Shown here: positions 9,120 to 17,312 of the stretch, in pieces
How the letters are laid out: the number at the start of each line of letters is the position of its first letter
Numbering within the stretch: position 1 is the stretch's first letter
Assembly (NCBI RefSeq): GCF_043555935.1
Contig: NZ_JBIGIB010000001.1
Location: forward strand, 558,001 to 622,000
DNA from: Pelomonas baiyunensis
Lineage (GTDB): Bacteria; Pseudomonadota; Gammaproteobacteria; Burkholderiales; Burkholderiaceae_C
Direction: 5' to 3'
Length of the DNA stretch: 64,000 nt
The notes under the pieces: model-generated
What the model was told of the DNA's origin: nothing
Database searches by the model: none
The model's input: the letters and a program-made list of their open reading frames with translations, nothing else
Position numbers and translations under genes: made by a program

Positions 9120-10478
9120 TCAGCTGCTGCGCACGGCTTCCGTCGTGACCACCTCGCCGCGCAGCGAGTGCGCGAAGGCGGTCGTGATGCGCACGTCGAC
9201 CAGCTGATTCATCAGCCGCTCGGAGCCCGGGAAGTTGACGATGCGGTTGCACTCGGTGCGGCCCATCAGCTCGGTGGCGTCCTTGCGTGCGTGGCCGGTG
9301 ACGAGCACCTTTTCGACGCGGCCAACCATGCCCTCGGAGATGGTCAGCGCATGCGCTTCGATGGCGGCTTGCAGCTCCTGCAGACGCTTCACCTTGACCT
9401 CGTAGGGCGTGGTGTCCTCCAGCGCTGCGGCCGGCGTGCCGGGGCGCGGGCTGAAGATGAAGCTGAACGAGGCGTCGAAGCCGACGTCGTGCACCAGCTT
9501 CATCAGCTTGGCGTGGTCCTCGTCGGTCTCGCCCGGGAAGCCGACGATGAAGTCGCTCGCCAGGCGCAGGTCCGGGCGGATGGCGCGCAGCTTGCGCACG
9601 ATGCTTTTGAACTCCAGCGCCGTGTAGCCGCGCTTCATCGCCATCAGGATGCGGTCGCTGCCGTGCTGCACGGGCAGGTGCAGGTGGTTCACGAGCTGCG
9701 GCACCTTGCCGTAGGCCTCGATCAGGCGCGGGCTGAACTCGTTGGGGTGGCTGGTGGTGAAGCGCAGGCGCTGGATGCCGGGAATCTCGGCGGCGTACTC
9801 CAGCAGCAGGGCCAAGTCGGCGAACTCCGCCGTGTCCCCCATCTTGCCGCGGTAGGCATTGACGTTCTGGCCGAGCAGGTTGATTTCCATCACGCCCTGG
9901 TCGGCCAAGCCGGCGATCTCGGTCAAGACGTCGTCAAACGGGCGCGACACCTCGTCGCCACGGGTGTAGGGCACCACGCAGTATGAGCAGTACTTGGAGC
10001 AGCCTTCCATGATGGACACGAAGGCCGATGCGCCCTCGACCTTGGCCGGCGGCAGGTGGTCGAACTTCTCGATCTCGGGGAAAGAGATGTCCACCTGCGG
10101 GCGGCGGGTCTCGCGGCGGGCTTCCAGCATCTGTGGCAGGCGGTGCAGCGTTTGCGGGCCGAAGACGACATCCACGTACGGCGCGCGCTCGATGATGGCG
10201 GCGCCTTCCTGCGAGGCCACACAGCCGCCGACGCCGATCATCACCCCCTTGGCCTTGAGGTGCTTCACGCGGCCGAGGTCGCTGAACACCTTCTCTTGCG
10301 CCTTCTCGCGCACCGAGCAGGTGTTGAACAGGATGAGGTCGGCCTGCTCGGGGTCGTCGGTGGGCGTGTAGCCCTTGGCGGCTTCCAGCACGTCGGCCAT
10401 CTTGTCCGAGTCGTACTCGTTCATCTGGCAGCCGAAGGTCTTGATGTAGACCTTCTTGGCGGTGTTGCTGTCGCTCAT
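9120..10478 (-). CDS. miaB: tRNA-2-methylthio-N6-dimethylallyladenosine synthase MiaB
   Basis: Radical SAM methylthiotransferase that completes ms2i6A at position 37 of tRNAs reading U-starting codons. The 452-residue protein has the N-terminal UPF0004 domain with three cluster-binding cysteines (near 17, 54 and 86: [28 protein letters not shown]). The radical SAM motif CSKYCSYC starts at Cys160, and a C-terminal TRAM domain follows. The ATG at 10478 gives the conserved start ([13 protein letters not shown] after a short lead). It overlaps the stop of the upstream secreted-protein gene (ATGA). Confidence 0.97.
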   Translation of the reverse strand: MSDSNTAKKVYIKTFGCQMNEYDSDKMADVLEAAKGYTPTDDPEQADLILFNTCSVREKAQEKVFSDLGRVKHLKAKGVMIGVGGCVASQEGAAIIERAPYVDVVFGPQTLHRLPQMLEARRETRRPQVDISFPEIEKFDHLPPAKVEGASAFVSIMEGCSKYCSYCVVPYTRGDEVSRPFDDVLTEIAGLADQGVMEINLLGQNVNAYRGKMGDTAEFADLALLLEYAAEIPGIQRLRFTTSHPNEFSPRLIEAYGKVPQLVNHLHLPVQHGSDRILMAMKRGYTALEFKSIVRKLRAIRPDLRLASDFIVGFPGETDEDHAKLMKLVHDVGFDASFSFIFSPRPGTPAAALEDTTPYEVKVKRLQELQAAIEAHALTISEGMVGRVEKVLVTGHARKDATELMGRTECNRIVNFPGSERLMNQLVDVRITTAFAHSLRGEVVTTEAVRSS

Positions 10479-10864
10479 GGCTTCACCCACGTTTGGTTGC
10501 CGGGGTTGAACGCCCAGGTGGCGGATTCCGCGGGCGTGGTGGGCCAGGGCTTGTTGGCCAGCTCCACGGGGTTGAGCACCCACACGTCCATGACCAGGCC
10601 GCTGGCTTCCACGGTGTAGTGCACGACGAGCTTTTGGCCGGCCAGGCCCGCGGGCGGCACCCACAGGTTGGTGTCGCTCTTGATGCGAGCGCCCGGCGCC
10701 AGGCGGGCGGGGTTGCCGTTGATCAGGGCGTCCGGGAATTGCGTGACCACCAACTCACCCCGCAGGGCGTTGGCCGGGAAGGCGCGGTGGGTTTGGGCCT
10801 GAGCGGCTGGCGTGGCCAGCAGGCAGCTGGCCATCAGGGCCAGCGGAGCGACACAGCGGTACAT
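10475..10864 (-). CDS. Secreted hypothetical protein upstream of miaB (129 aa)
   Basis: Function unknown. The N-terminus is a clear signal peptide ([24 protein letters not shown]). The mature part of about 105 residues is Pro- and Trp-containing without cysteine pairs, with a recognisable core [22 protein letters not shown] and a tail that looks like a small beta-rich domain ([18 protein letters not shown]). It is translationally coupled to miaB by an ATGA overlap, an arrangement I believe is common in Burkholderiales, although an exported protein has no obvious link to tRNA modification. The tRNA gene and its terminator lie immediately upstream. Confidence 0.78.
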   Translation of the reverse strand: MYRCVAPLALMASCLLATPAAQAQTHRAFPANALRGELVVTQFPDALINGNPARLAPGARIKSDTNLWVPPAGLAGQKLVVHYTVEASGLVMDVWVLNPVELANKPWPTTPAESATWAFNPGNQTWVKP

Positions 10865-10918
10865 GGTATTTGTCCAGTGGCTGCGAAGCCGCCATCTTGC
10901 GTGACGGTCGCGGAAATG

Positions 10919-10950
10919 AAAACGGCCCGAGCAGTTGCTCGGGCCGTTTC
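10919..10950 (-). terminator. Intrinsic terminator of the tRNA gene
   Basis: On the minus strand the CCA end of the tRNA is followed after six bases by a long GC-rich hairpin. Arms AACGGCCCGAGC and GCTCGGGCCGTT pair across 10921-10948 around a small loop, and the stem ends in A/T pairs followed by TTTTCATTT. It is a textbook Rho-independent terminator for the tRNA transcript and also separates it from the miaB operon. Confidence 0.85.
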
Positions 10951-10956
10951 GACTTT

Positions 10957-11033
<77 letters not shown>

Positions 11034-11043
11034 TGAGTCTGCC

Positions 11044-11073
11044 ATTCTAATGACACTTTGGGCGAGAATGCAA
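11044..11073 (-). promoter_or_regulatory. Predicted sigma-70 promoter of the tRNA gene
   Basis: On the minus strand TTGCAT (11073-11068) and TAGAAT (11049-11044) are separated by 18 bp. The -10 element ends ten bases before the mature tRNA 5' end, which predicts a very short 5' leader. The promoter occupies the 44-bp gap between the tRNA and the divergent ftsY gene, so both promoters must share it. Confidence 0.6.
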
Positions 11074-11077
11074 GCCT

Positions 11078-12322
11078 ATGTTCAGTTTTTTTAAAAAAAC
11101 CCCGCCGCCGGCCCCGGCCGAAGCGCCCGACCTGTTGCCTGAGGGCTGGGTCACGAAGCGCGTTGAAGGGCCTGCGGCGCCTGAAGCGGCAGTCCCCGAG
11201 CGTGTAGCGACGGCCCAAGCGGCCGCACCGTCGGCGTCGCCAGTGCCCGTGGCGGCGCCTGCGGCCCATCACGTGCCAGCACCTGTCGCGGCTCCTGCGC
11301 CGGCCCCGGTTGTTGCGCCAATTGCCGCTATCGCCGCGCCCGTGCCGGCCCCGGCACCTGCGGTCGTGTTGGCACCCGTCGCTGCGCCGGCCCCGGTGGT
11401 GGCGCCGGTACCTGCACCGCCGCCGCGGCAGAGCTGGATGGAGCGTCTGCGCGCGGGCTTGCGCAAGACCGGCGGCAGCATCGCCAGCGTCTTCACGGGC
11501 ACGCGCATCGACGAGCAGCTGTATGAAGAACTGGAAGAGGCCTTGTTGCTGGCAGACACCGGCGTCAAGGCCACGCAGTTCTTGCTGGATGACCTGAAGC
11601 GGCGGGTGAAGGAGTCCAAGGCCACCGACCCGCAGGCGGTGCGAGCGCTGCTGGTGGATGCGCTGGCCGAGCTGCTCAAGCCCTTGGAGAAGGGCCTGGA
11701 GGTGGGGCGCTTCACGCCGACCGTGATGATGGTGGTGGGCGTGAACGGTGCCGGCAAGACGACCAGCATCGGCAAGCTGACCCGGCATCTCGCCGATTCC
11801 GAGCAGCGCGTGCTGCTTGCTGCGGCTGACACCTTCCGCGCCGCAGCGCGTGAGCAGCTGGGTGTGTGGGCCGATCGCGCCCAAGTGGAGATCATCAGCC
11901 AGGAGGGCGGTGACCCGGCGGCCGTGTCGTTCGATGCGGTGAACGCGGGCCGCGCGCGCGGGGCCGATGTAGTCATCGCCGACACCGCCGGCCGGCTGCC
12001 CACCCAACTTCACCTGATGGAGGAGTTGAAGAAGATCAAGCGCGTGATCGCCAAGGCGCAGGAAGGCGCGCCGCACGAGGTGCTGTTGGTGGTGGACGGC
12101 AACACGGGCCAGAACGCGCTCAACCAGGTCAAGGCGTTTGACGAGGCTTTGGGTCTGACGGGGCTGGTGGTCACCAAGCTCGACGGCACGGCCAAAGGCG
12201 GGGTGCTGGCGGCCATCGCGCGCGAGCGCCCGGTGCCGGTGTACTTCATCGGCGTGGGCGAGAAGCTCGAGGACCTCGAAACCTTCAGCGCGCGTGAATT
12301 TGCGCGGGCGCTCTTGGAGTAA
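11078..12322 (+). CDS. ftsY: Signal recognition particle receptor FtsY
   Basis: GTPase receptor that docks SRP-ribosome complexes at the inner membrane SecYEG translocon. The 414-residue protein has a short N-terminal FSFFKK membrane-targeting segment, then a long low-complexity Ala/Pro/Val linker (about residues 45-115) in place of the acidic A domain of Escherichia coli. The NG domain follows, with P-loop GVNGAGKTT at 221-229, DTFRAAAREQL, DTAGRLP and TKLDGTAKGG. The SRP GTPase Ffh is encoded 0.8 kb downstream on the other strand. The start is only 44 bp from the tRNA 5' end. Confidence 0.97.
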   Translation: MFSFFKKTPPPAPAEAPDLLPEGWVTKRVEGPAAPEAAVPERVATAQAAAPSASPVPVAAPAAHHVPAPVAAPAPAPVVAPIAAIAAPVPAPAPAVVLAPVAAPAPVVAPVPAPPPRQSWMERLRAGLRKTGGSIASVFTGTRIDEQLYEELEEALLLADTGVKATQFLLDDLKRRVKESKATDPQAVRALLVDALAELLKPLEKGLEVGRFTPTVMMVVGVNGAGKTTSIGKLTRHLADSEQRVLLAAADTFRAAAREQLGVWADRAQVEIISQEGGDPAAVSFDAVNAGRARGADVVIADTAGRLPTQLHLMEELKKIKRVIAKAQEGAPHEVLLVVDGNTGQNALNQVKAFDEALGLTGLVVTKLDGTAKGGVLAAIARERPVPVYFIGVGEKLEDLETFSAREFARALLE

Positions 12323-12377
12323 GCCGCGGCCAGGCGTGTTTGGGGCGAGTGCCCGTTCGCGCCCGAGTGCTGATGTG

Positions 12378-12403
12378 ACAACGCCCGCTATCGCGGGCGT
12401 TGT
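12378..12403 (+). terminator. Terminator hairpin after ftsY
   Basis: ACAACGCCCGC and GCGGGCGTTGT pair perfectly over 11 bp around a TATC loop, followed by GCTTTG. It lies 56 bp after the ftsY stop and 15 bp before the convergent DUF2726 stop, so it probably ends both transcripts. The T tract is short. Confidence 0.7.
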
Positions 12404-12417
12404 GCTTTGTGGCGGTG

Positions 12418-12954
12418 TCAGTGAGCCGCGTGCGGCAGGTCGGCGTAGTAGCCGGCACCGCGCAGGCGCGGAAACAGGCGTTCGCGCAGACGTTCGGGCG
12501 TGTCGTTCTGCCACTCGCGATCCCACAGCGTGACCTTGAGTTCGGTGGCGCCGAGCACCCGCAGTAGACGGTCACGCTTGCGGGACTGGCGGGCGTGGTC
12601 GTCGCCCACGGGCAGCAGCACGGCCGAGCGGATGTAGCCGTGCTCGTCACACAGTGCGAAGTCGACCGTCAGCAGGCCGGTGCGAGACAGCCACTCGCGG
12701 TAGGAGTACTGCTTGGGCACGCGCACCACCTTGTGCAGCGGCACGTGCGCCAGCAGGTAGCCCTTGGGGTGTTCCAGGGCCAGGGCCTGGGCCAGGCACT
12801 TGTGGGCATGTCGCTCGGCACTCACCAACACCCGAGCCGGCGTGGGCGGCCAATGCATCACGGTGTCGGCGGCGTCGACCTGACGGGTGGGGCGTTGCCC
12901 GGTGAGGCTGGTGAGCCAGGCGCCCACGGCGCGGGGGAGGTGGAGGTTGAGCAT
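12418..12954 (-). CDS. DUF2726-like protein (178 aa)
   Basis: The C-terminal two thirds resemble the DUF2726 family, which is thought to have a restriction-endonuclease-like core. Visible features are a conserved KVVRVPKQYSYREWLSRTGLLTVDFALCDEHGYIRSAVLLP block and DHARQSRKRDRLLRVLGATELKVTLW. In typical members the central strand carries a D-x-D or E-x-D pattern before an H...R.RD motif. Here DFALCD and the DDHARQSRKRD segment remain, but the intervening strand reads AVLLPVGDD instead of an acidic E-L-D type motif, so catalytic activity is doubtful. It is a single-gene unit between ftsY and ffh; function unknown. Confidence 0.7.
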   Translation of the reverse strand: MLNLHLPRAVGAWLTSLTGQRPTRQVDAADTVMHWPPTPARVLVSAERHAHKCLAQALALEHPKGYLLAHVPLHKVVRVPKQYSYREWLSRTGLLTVDFALCDEHGYIRSAVLLPVGDDHARQSRKRDRLLRVLGATELKVTLWDREWQNDTPERLRERLFPRLRGAGYYADLPHAAH

Positions 12955-13078
12955 GGGGTGGCACGCTATCGGTCGCCGAAGGGCTTGACCATGCTCGCGT
13001 GTCCCCTGACCTGGGGATCATTTGTGAGGACTTGTGTCGCCGCTGCGGGTAATACCTTAGCGGCCGCGCCTCAGAGGC

Positions 13079-14455
13079 TCACAGGCCCATGCCTTTCATG
13101 CCGCCCAGGCGCTTCATCATCTTCATGAGGCCGCCGCCGCGCATCTTCTTCATCATCCCCTGCATCTGATCGAACTGGTTCAGGAGGCGGTTGACGTCCT
13201 GGATCTGCACGCCCGCCCCGGTGGCGATGCGGCGCTTGCGGCTGGCCTTGCTCTTGCCGTCCATCAGCAGCGCGGGGTTGGCGCGCTCCTTGGCGGTCAT
13301 GGCGCGCAGGATGCCTTCCATGCGCTTCATGTCGCGCTCGGCGCGGTCCATGTCGGCCTGGCCGGGTTGCTTGCCGCCCATCATGTTCTGCGGCAACTTG
13401 TCCATCAGGCCGCCGAGGCCGCCCATCTTCTTCATCTGCGCGATCTGCTGCAGGAAGTCGTTGAGGTCGAAGCCGCTGCCGCTCTTGAGCTTCTCGGCCA
13501 TGGCCTGTGCCGAGGCCAGGTCCACGCTCTGCGTGACCTGCTCCACCAGGGCCACGATGTCGCCCATGCCCAGCACGCGGCCGGCGTGGCGGTCGGCGTC
13601 GAACACTTCCAGGCCGTCGATCTTTTCAGACACGCCTGCGAACTTGATCGGCGCCCCGGTGATCTGCCGCACAGAGAGTGCCGCGCCACCGCGCGAGTCG
13701 CCGTCGAGCTTGGTCAGGATCACGCCCGTCAACGGCAGGGCTTCCTTGAAGGCCTTGGCGGTGTTGACCGCATCCTGACCCTGCATGGCGTCGACGACGA
13801 ACAGGGTCTCGACCGGGTGGACCGTCGCGTGCAGGTCCTTGATCTCGGCCATCAGTGCTTCGTCGATGGCCAGGCGGCCGGCGGTGTCCACCAGCAGCAC
13901 ATCGAAGAAATGGCGCTTGGCGTAGTCCAGCGCGGCCAGCGCGATGTCGCGCGGCTTCTGGTTGGGTTCCGACGGGAACCACTCGCCGCCCGCCTGCTTG
14001 GTCACCGTCTTGAGCTGCTCGATGGCGGCCGGGCGGTACACGTCGGCCGAGACCGTGAGCACCTTCTTTTTGCGCTTCTCGATCAGGTGCTTGGTGAGCT
14101 TGGCAGTCGTCGTCGTCTTGCCGGCGCCTTGCAGGCCGGCCATCAGGATGACGGCCGGCGGCTGGGCGGCGAGGTTGATGTCGGCCACACCTTCGCCCAT
14201 GGTCGCGGCGAGTTCCTTGTGCACGACCGAGACCAGCACCTGGCCCGGGTTCAGCGAGCCGACGACCTCCTGGCCCAGGGCCTTGTCCTTCACGCGGGCA
14301 ATGAAGTCGCGCACCACCGGCAGGGCGACGTCCGCCTCCAGCAGGGCCATGCGCACCTCGCGCAGCATGTCCTGCACGTTGCTTTCGGTGATGCGGGCTT
14401 GGCCACGCATCGTCTTGACGAGGCGACTCAGGCGGTCGGTGAGGGTGGATGCCAT
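13079..14455 (-). CDS. ffh: Signal recognition particle protein Ffh
   Basis: The GTPase and signal-peptide-binding subunit of SRP. The 458-residue protein shows an N-terminal four-helix N domain, a G domain with P-loop GLQGAGKTTT at 107-116, DVYRPAAIEQL, DTAGRLAIDE and TKLDGDSRGG, and a methionine-rich M domain (MKKMGGLGGLMDKLPQNMMG; MMKKMRGGGLMKMMKRLGGM). The ATG at 14455 gives the normal N-terminus (STLTDRLSRLVKTMRG); fourteen codons further upstream were rejected. It is divergent from the CcsA-like gene with 57 bp between starts. Confidence 0.98.
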   Translation of the reverse strand: MASTLTDRLSRLVKTMRGQARITESNVQDMLREVRMALLEADVALPVVRDFIARVKDKALGQEVVGSLNPGQVLVSVVHKELAATMGEGVADINLAAQPPAVILMAGLQGAGKTTTTAKLTKHLIEKRKKKVLTVSADVYRPAAIEQLKTVTKQAGGEWFPSEPNQKPRDIALAALDYAKRHFFDVLLVDTAGRLAIDEALMAEIKDLHATVHPVETLFVVDAMQGQDAVNTAKAFKEALPLTGVILTKLDGDSRGGAALSVRQITGAPIKFAGVSEKIDGLEVFDADRHAGRVLGMGDIVALVEQVTQSVDLASAQAMAEKLKSGSGFDLNDFLQQIAQMKKMGGLGGLMDKLPQNMMGGKQPGQADMDRAERDMKRMEGILRAMTAKERANPALLMDGKSKASRKRRIATGAGVQIQDVNRLLNQFDQMQGMMKKMRGGGLMKMMKRLGGMKGMGL

Positions 14456-14512
14456 GGCGTTGGGAGCGGGCCGGTCCGGCAGAACTGCGGAGGCCAAAAG
14501 TACACTGCAGCC

Positions 14513-15388
14513 ATGAGTTTATCGCCCGCTCCCTTGGGAGAAGCCGTGGCCGCGCAGGCCTTCGGCCCCGCTGTGCTGCTGACCCTGACCAGTGTCCTGG
14601 CACTGATCGGTTATGCCTGGGTGGGCCTGCTGCGGGCCTCAGCGTTGCCGGGGAGTGGCGCCGTGCGGCGCCCGCTGCGTTCCGTGCCGCCGATGGCCAT
14701 GGCCTGGACAGCGCAGTTGGTGGCACTGGTGGTTGACATCGGCGGCTACGGGCTGGGCACGCCGGGCGCGCGTTTCGGCTTCGCGCCGGCCTTGTCCATG
14801 ACCATCTGGCTGGTGTTGACGGTCTACCTGGTGGAGAGCCGCTTCCTGCCCTTGCACAGCGTGCGCCGGGTGCTGGCGTGGCTGGCCGCGGCGGCGGTGG
14901 TGCTGGCGTGGAGTTTTCCGGGAGAGAGCCGGCCCGCAGCCGCGTCGCCTTGGGCGCCCTTGCATTGGGTGTTGGGCTTGGCCTCGTACGGCTTGTTCGG
15001 CGTGGCCGTGCTGCACGCCGCGCTGATGAATCGGGCGGAGACCCGCCTGCGCCAGAAGCAGCCCGCGGCCGGGGGCATGCCGCTGTTGCAACTGGAGCGG
15101 TTGACGTTCCAGTTCGTGGCGGCGGGCGTGGGGGCCTTGTCGCTGGCGATTTTTCTGGGCTGGTGGTTCACGCCGACCTGGCGCTGGGATCACAAGAATC
15201 TGCTCGCCGTGCTGGGCTGGCTGGTGCTGGCCGGTTTGCTGGTGGGGCGGCGGGTGTACGGCTGGCGCGGGCGCCGGGCCACGCGCTGGTTGTATGCCGG
15301 CGCGGCGTTGCTGCTGCTGTCTTACGCCGGGTCGCGCTTCGTGCTTGAAGTGATCCTGCAGCGCGGCGCTGGAGGCGTGGGCGCATGA
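14513..15388 (+). CDS. CcsA/YpjD-like cytochrome c assembly family membrane protein (291 aa)
   Basis: Polytopic inner membrane protein with about eight hydrophobic segments. It belongs to the cytochrome c assembly (CcsA/CcmC/HemX-like) superfamily, of which YpjD is the common proteobacterial form adjacent to ffh. The family's C-terminal WDHKNLLAVLGWLVL motif (usually containing a heme-binding His) and the HWVLGLASYGLFGVAVLHAAL segment are visible. The often-cited WWD heme motif is not obvious. Reading frame continues far upstream through antisense ffh, but the ATG at 14513 is the natural start. It begins a four-gene operon and overlaps the next gene by 4 bp (ATGA). Confidence 0.85.
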   Translation: MSLSPAPLGEAVAAQAFGPAVLLTLTSVLALIGYAWVGLLRASALPGSGAVRRPLRSVPPMAMAWTAQLVALVVDIGGYGLGTPGARFGFAPALSMTIWLVLTVYLVESRFLPLHSVRRVLAWLAAAAVVLAWSFPGESRPAAASPWAPLHWVLGLASYGLFGVAVLHAALMNRAETRLRQKQPAAGGMPLLQLERLTFQFVAAGVGALSLAIFLGWWFTPTWRWDHKNLLAVLGWLVLAGLLVGRRVYGWRGRRATRWLYAGAALLLLSYAGSRFVLEVILQRGAGGVGA

Positions 15389-15627
15389 AGTACCTGTTGC
15401 TGTTGCTCGTGGTGGTGGGCTTCTTCTATGTGTTGGGCGCGCGGCGTGGCCGGCGGCCCGACGCAAGCGCCGCACCGCGTGCGCCACAGCCCGCACCGGC
15501 AAAGTCCATGGCGCAATGCGCCGAATGCGGCGTGCACCTGCCGGCCGATGACGCTTTGCCCGGCCGGGGGGGCGTGTTTTGCAGCGCGGCGCACCGCGCG
15601 GCCTACGAAGCGCGGGACGCGGCTTGA
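15385..15627 (+). CDS. PP0621-like small protein with membrane anchor and Cys/His motif (80 aa)
   Basis: The protein begins with one hydrophobic anchor (KYLLLLLVVVGFFYVLGARRGRR), followed by a Pro/Ala linker and a compact C-terminal motif (AQCAECGVHLPADDALP...FCSAAHRAAY). The CxxC plus C...H arrangement suggests metal binding. It matches the small family that regularly sits before pilS-type kinases in betaproteobacteria and pseudomonads. It overlaps the CcsA-like gene upstream (ATGA) and the kinase gene downstream (TTGA), so it is firmly part of this operon. Biochemical role unknown. Confidence 0.82.
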   Translation: MKYLLLLLVVVGFFYVLGARRGRRPDASAAPRAPQPAPAKSMAQCAECGVHLPADDALPGRGGVFCSAAHRAAYEARDAA

Positions 15628-17312
15628 GCGCGACCGGGGCGCTGCCCGAGGCGGGCTGGTTTGTCGAGTCGACACCGGCCGGCCCGGCGCAGGGCAGTGC
15701 AAGTTTTGATCGGCTCTACCGCGCGTTCCTGACGGCGCGGGCCGCTCTCGGCGTGGCCTTGGTGGCGGCGCAGTGGATCGCCGCGGCCTTGGGCACGTCG
15801 CCAGCGCCGTCCACGCTGCGGCTGAGCTTGTCGTATGCGGTGGCGGCCGCGGCGTTGTGGTGGCTGCCGCAGTTGCGGCGGGGGGCCAGCGCACGCAGCC
15901 TGGCCAGCATCCGTAGCGTGCATTGGTGGTCGGCCATCGGGCTGGACTTGGTGCTGTTCGGCGTGCTGCATGCACTGGATGGCGGCGGCGTGAACTACGG
16001 GTCGCTGTTCGTCATGCCGGTGCTGATGTCGGCCGTGCTGTGCCCGCGCTTGTTGGCGCTCGCCACGGCGGCCATGGCGGCACTGGGGCTGCTGGCCGGA
16101 GCCGGGTGGACCTTGGTGTCTGGCGCGGACGCTGGCTTGCGCACCACGCAGGCCGGGTTGGTGGGCGGCGGGTTGTTTGCGGTCAGCCTGCTGGCCGGCG
16201 AATTGAGCTCGCGCCTGGCGCGTGAGGAACTGGCGGCGCGGGGCAGCTTGGCCCTGGCCCGTCAGCAAGAACTGCTGAACCGGCTGGTCATCGACGAAAT
16301 GCAGGAAGGCGTGCTGGTGGTGGACCGTCGCGGGCGCGTGCGCGCCATGAACCCGGCCGCGCAAACCTTGATTGGCGCGAGCGCAGGCGAGTTCGGCTGG
16401 CAGCTGCGCGGGCGGCCCGACTGGCTGCCGCTCGTGCAGGCGCTGGAGTCGGCGTACGCGTCATCCCGCGCGGGTGCTGCAGGCCGCGAGCACGATGTGA
16501 CGCTGCCGCTGGACGGCGGGGCCAGCCGCAGCCTTCGCTTGCGGCTGCGCTTCACGCGGCAGCGCGAGGGCAGCGAGGAGTTGTGCGTGCTGTTCCTGGA
16601 AGACAACCGCGAGTTGCTGGCCCGCACCCGCCAAGAAAAGCTGGCGGCGATGGGGCGTGTGTCGGCGGGCATTGCGCATGAAATTCGCAATCCGCTGGCG
16701 GCCATCGCCCAGGCCAACGCGCTGCTGGCCGAAGACTTGAGCGGCACCCGGGCCGAGCAACTCACGCAGATGGTGGCGTCCAACGTGCAGCGGCTCAAAC
16801 GGCTGGTGGATGACGTGAGCGAGCTGGCGCCCGGCGTGAAGCTGGACACCCAGGTCATCGACGTCGGGGCGGTGGTGCACGAGGCCTGCAACGACTGGGT
16901 CTACGTCAACAACATCGCCCCCGGTGAGCACAGCCGCGTTCGGCTGCAGCTGCCGGCCGGGCCGATGCAGGCGCTGTTCGATGCGGAGCACCTGCGTCGC
17001 ATCCTCGTGAACCTGCTGGACAACGCCCATCGCCATGCCGACCCGGTGCCGGAGGCGCTGCGCGTGGAGCTGGCGCGGGAGGGGGTTGGCGTGCGGCTGG
17101 TGGTGGGCAGTGTGGGGCCGGCGGTGCCGCCGGAGATCGAGCGGCATTTGTTCGAGCCCTTCTTCTCCACGCGCAGCCGCGGCTCGGGCCTGGGCCTCTA
17201 TATTTGCCGCGAACTGTGCGAGCAGCACGGCGCGCTCATCGACTACCGACGCGTGGCCGACGCCGGCGTCAACGAGTTCAGCGTGCACATGCGCGCTCCG
17301 GAATCTGAATGA
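15624..17312 (+). CDS. pilS: Membrane sensor histidine kinase, PilS type
   Basis: Predicted PilS, the kinase that activates PilR to control type IV pilin transcription. The N-terminal half has about six transmembrane segments (residues 40-190). A PAS-like segment follows (DEMQEGVLVVDRRGRVRAMNPAAQTLIG), then the HisKA domain with phosphorylated His352 in GIAHEIRNPLAAIAQAN and the ATPase domain (NLLDNAHRHA; GSGLGLYICREL). The canonical DxGxG G1 box is weakened (VVGSVGPAVPPEI). The frame has no ATG near the N-terminus; TTG at 15624 overlaps the preceding stop (TTGA). The cognate regulator follows with an ATGA overlap. Confidence 0.88.
   Translation: MSATGALPEAGWFVESTPAGPAQGSASFDRLYRAFLTARAALGVALVAAQWIAAALGTSPAPSTLRLSLSYAVAAAALWWLPQLRRGASARSLASIRSVHWWSAIGLDLVLFGVLHALDGGGVNYGSLFVMPVLMSAVLCPRLLALATAAMAALGLLAGAGWTLVSGADAGLRTTQAGLVGGGLFAVSLLAGELSSRLAREELAARGSLALARQQELLNRLVIDEMQEGVLVVDRRGRVRAMNPAAQTLIGASAGEFGWQLRGRPDWLPLVQALESAYASSRAGAAGREHDVTLPLDGGASRSLRLRLRFTRQREGSEELCVLFLEDNRELLARTRQEKLAAMGRVSAGIAHEIRNPLAAIAQANALLAEDLSGTRAEQLTQMVASNVQRLKRLVDDVSELAPGVKLDTQVIDVGAVVHEACNDWVYVNNIAPGEHSRVRLQLPAGPMQALFDAEHLRRILVNLLDNAHRHADPVPEALRVELAREGVGVRLVVGSVGPAVPPEIERHLFEPFFSTRSRGSGLGLYICRELCEQHGALIDYRRVADAGVNEFSVHMRAPESE

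Noticed and set aside
13367..14512. In-frame extension upstream of the CcsA-like gene
   Set aside because: It runs antisense through ffh and lacks similarity; the ATG at 14513 opens a normal membrane protein.
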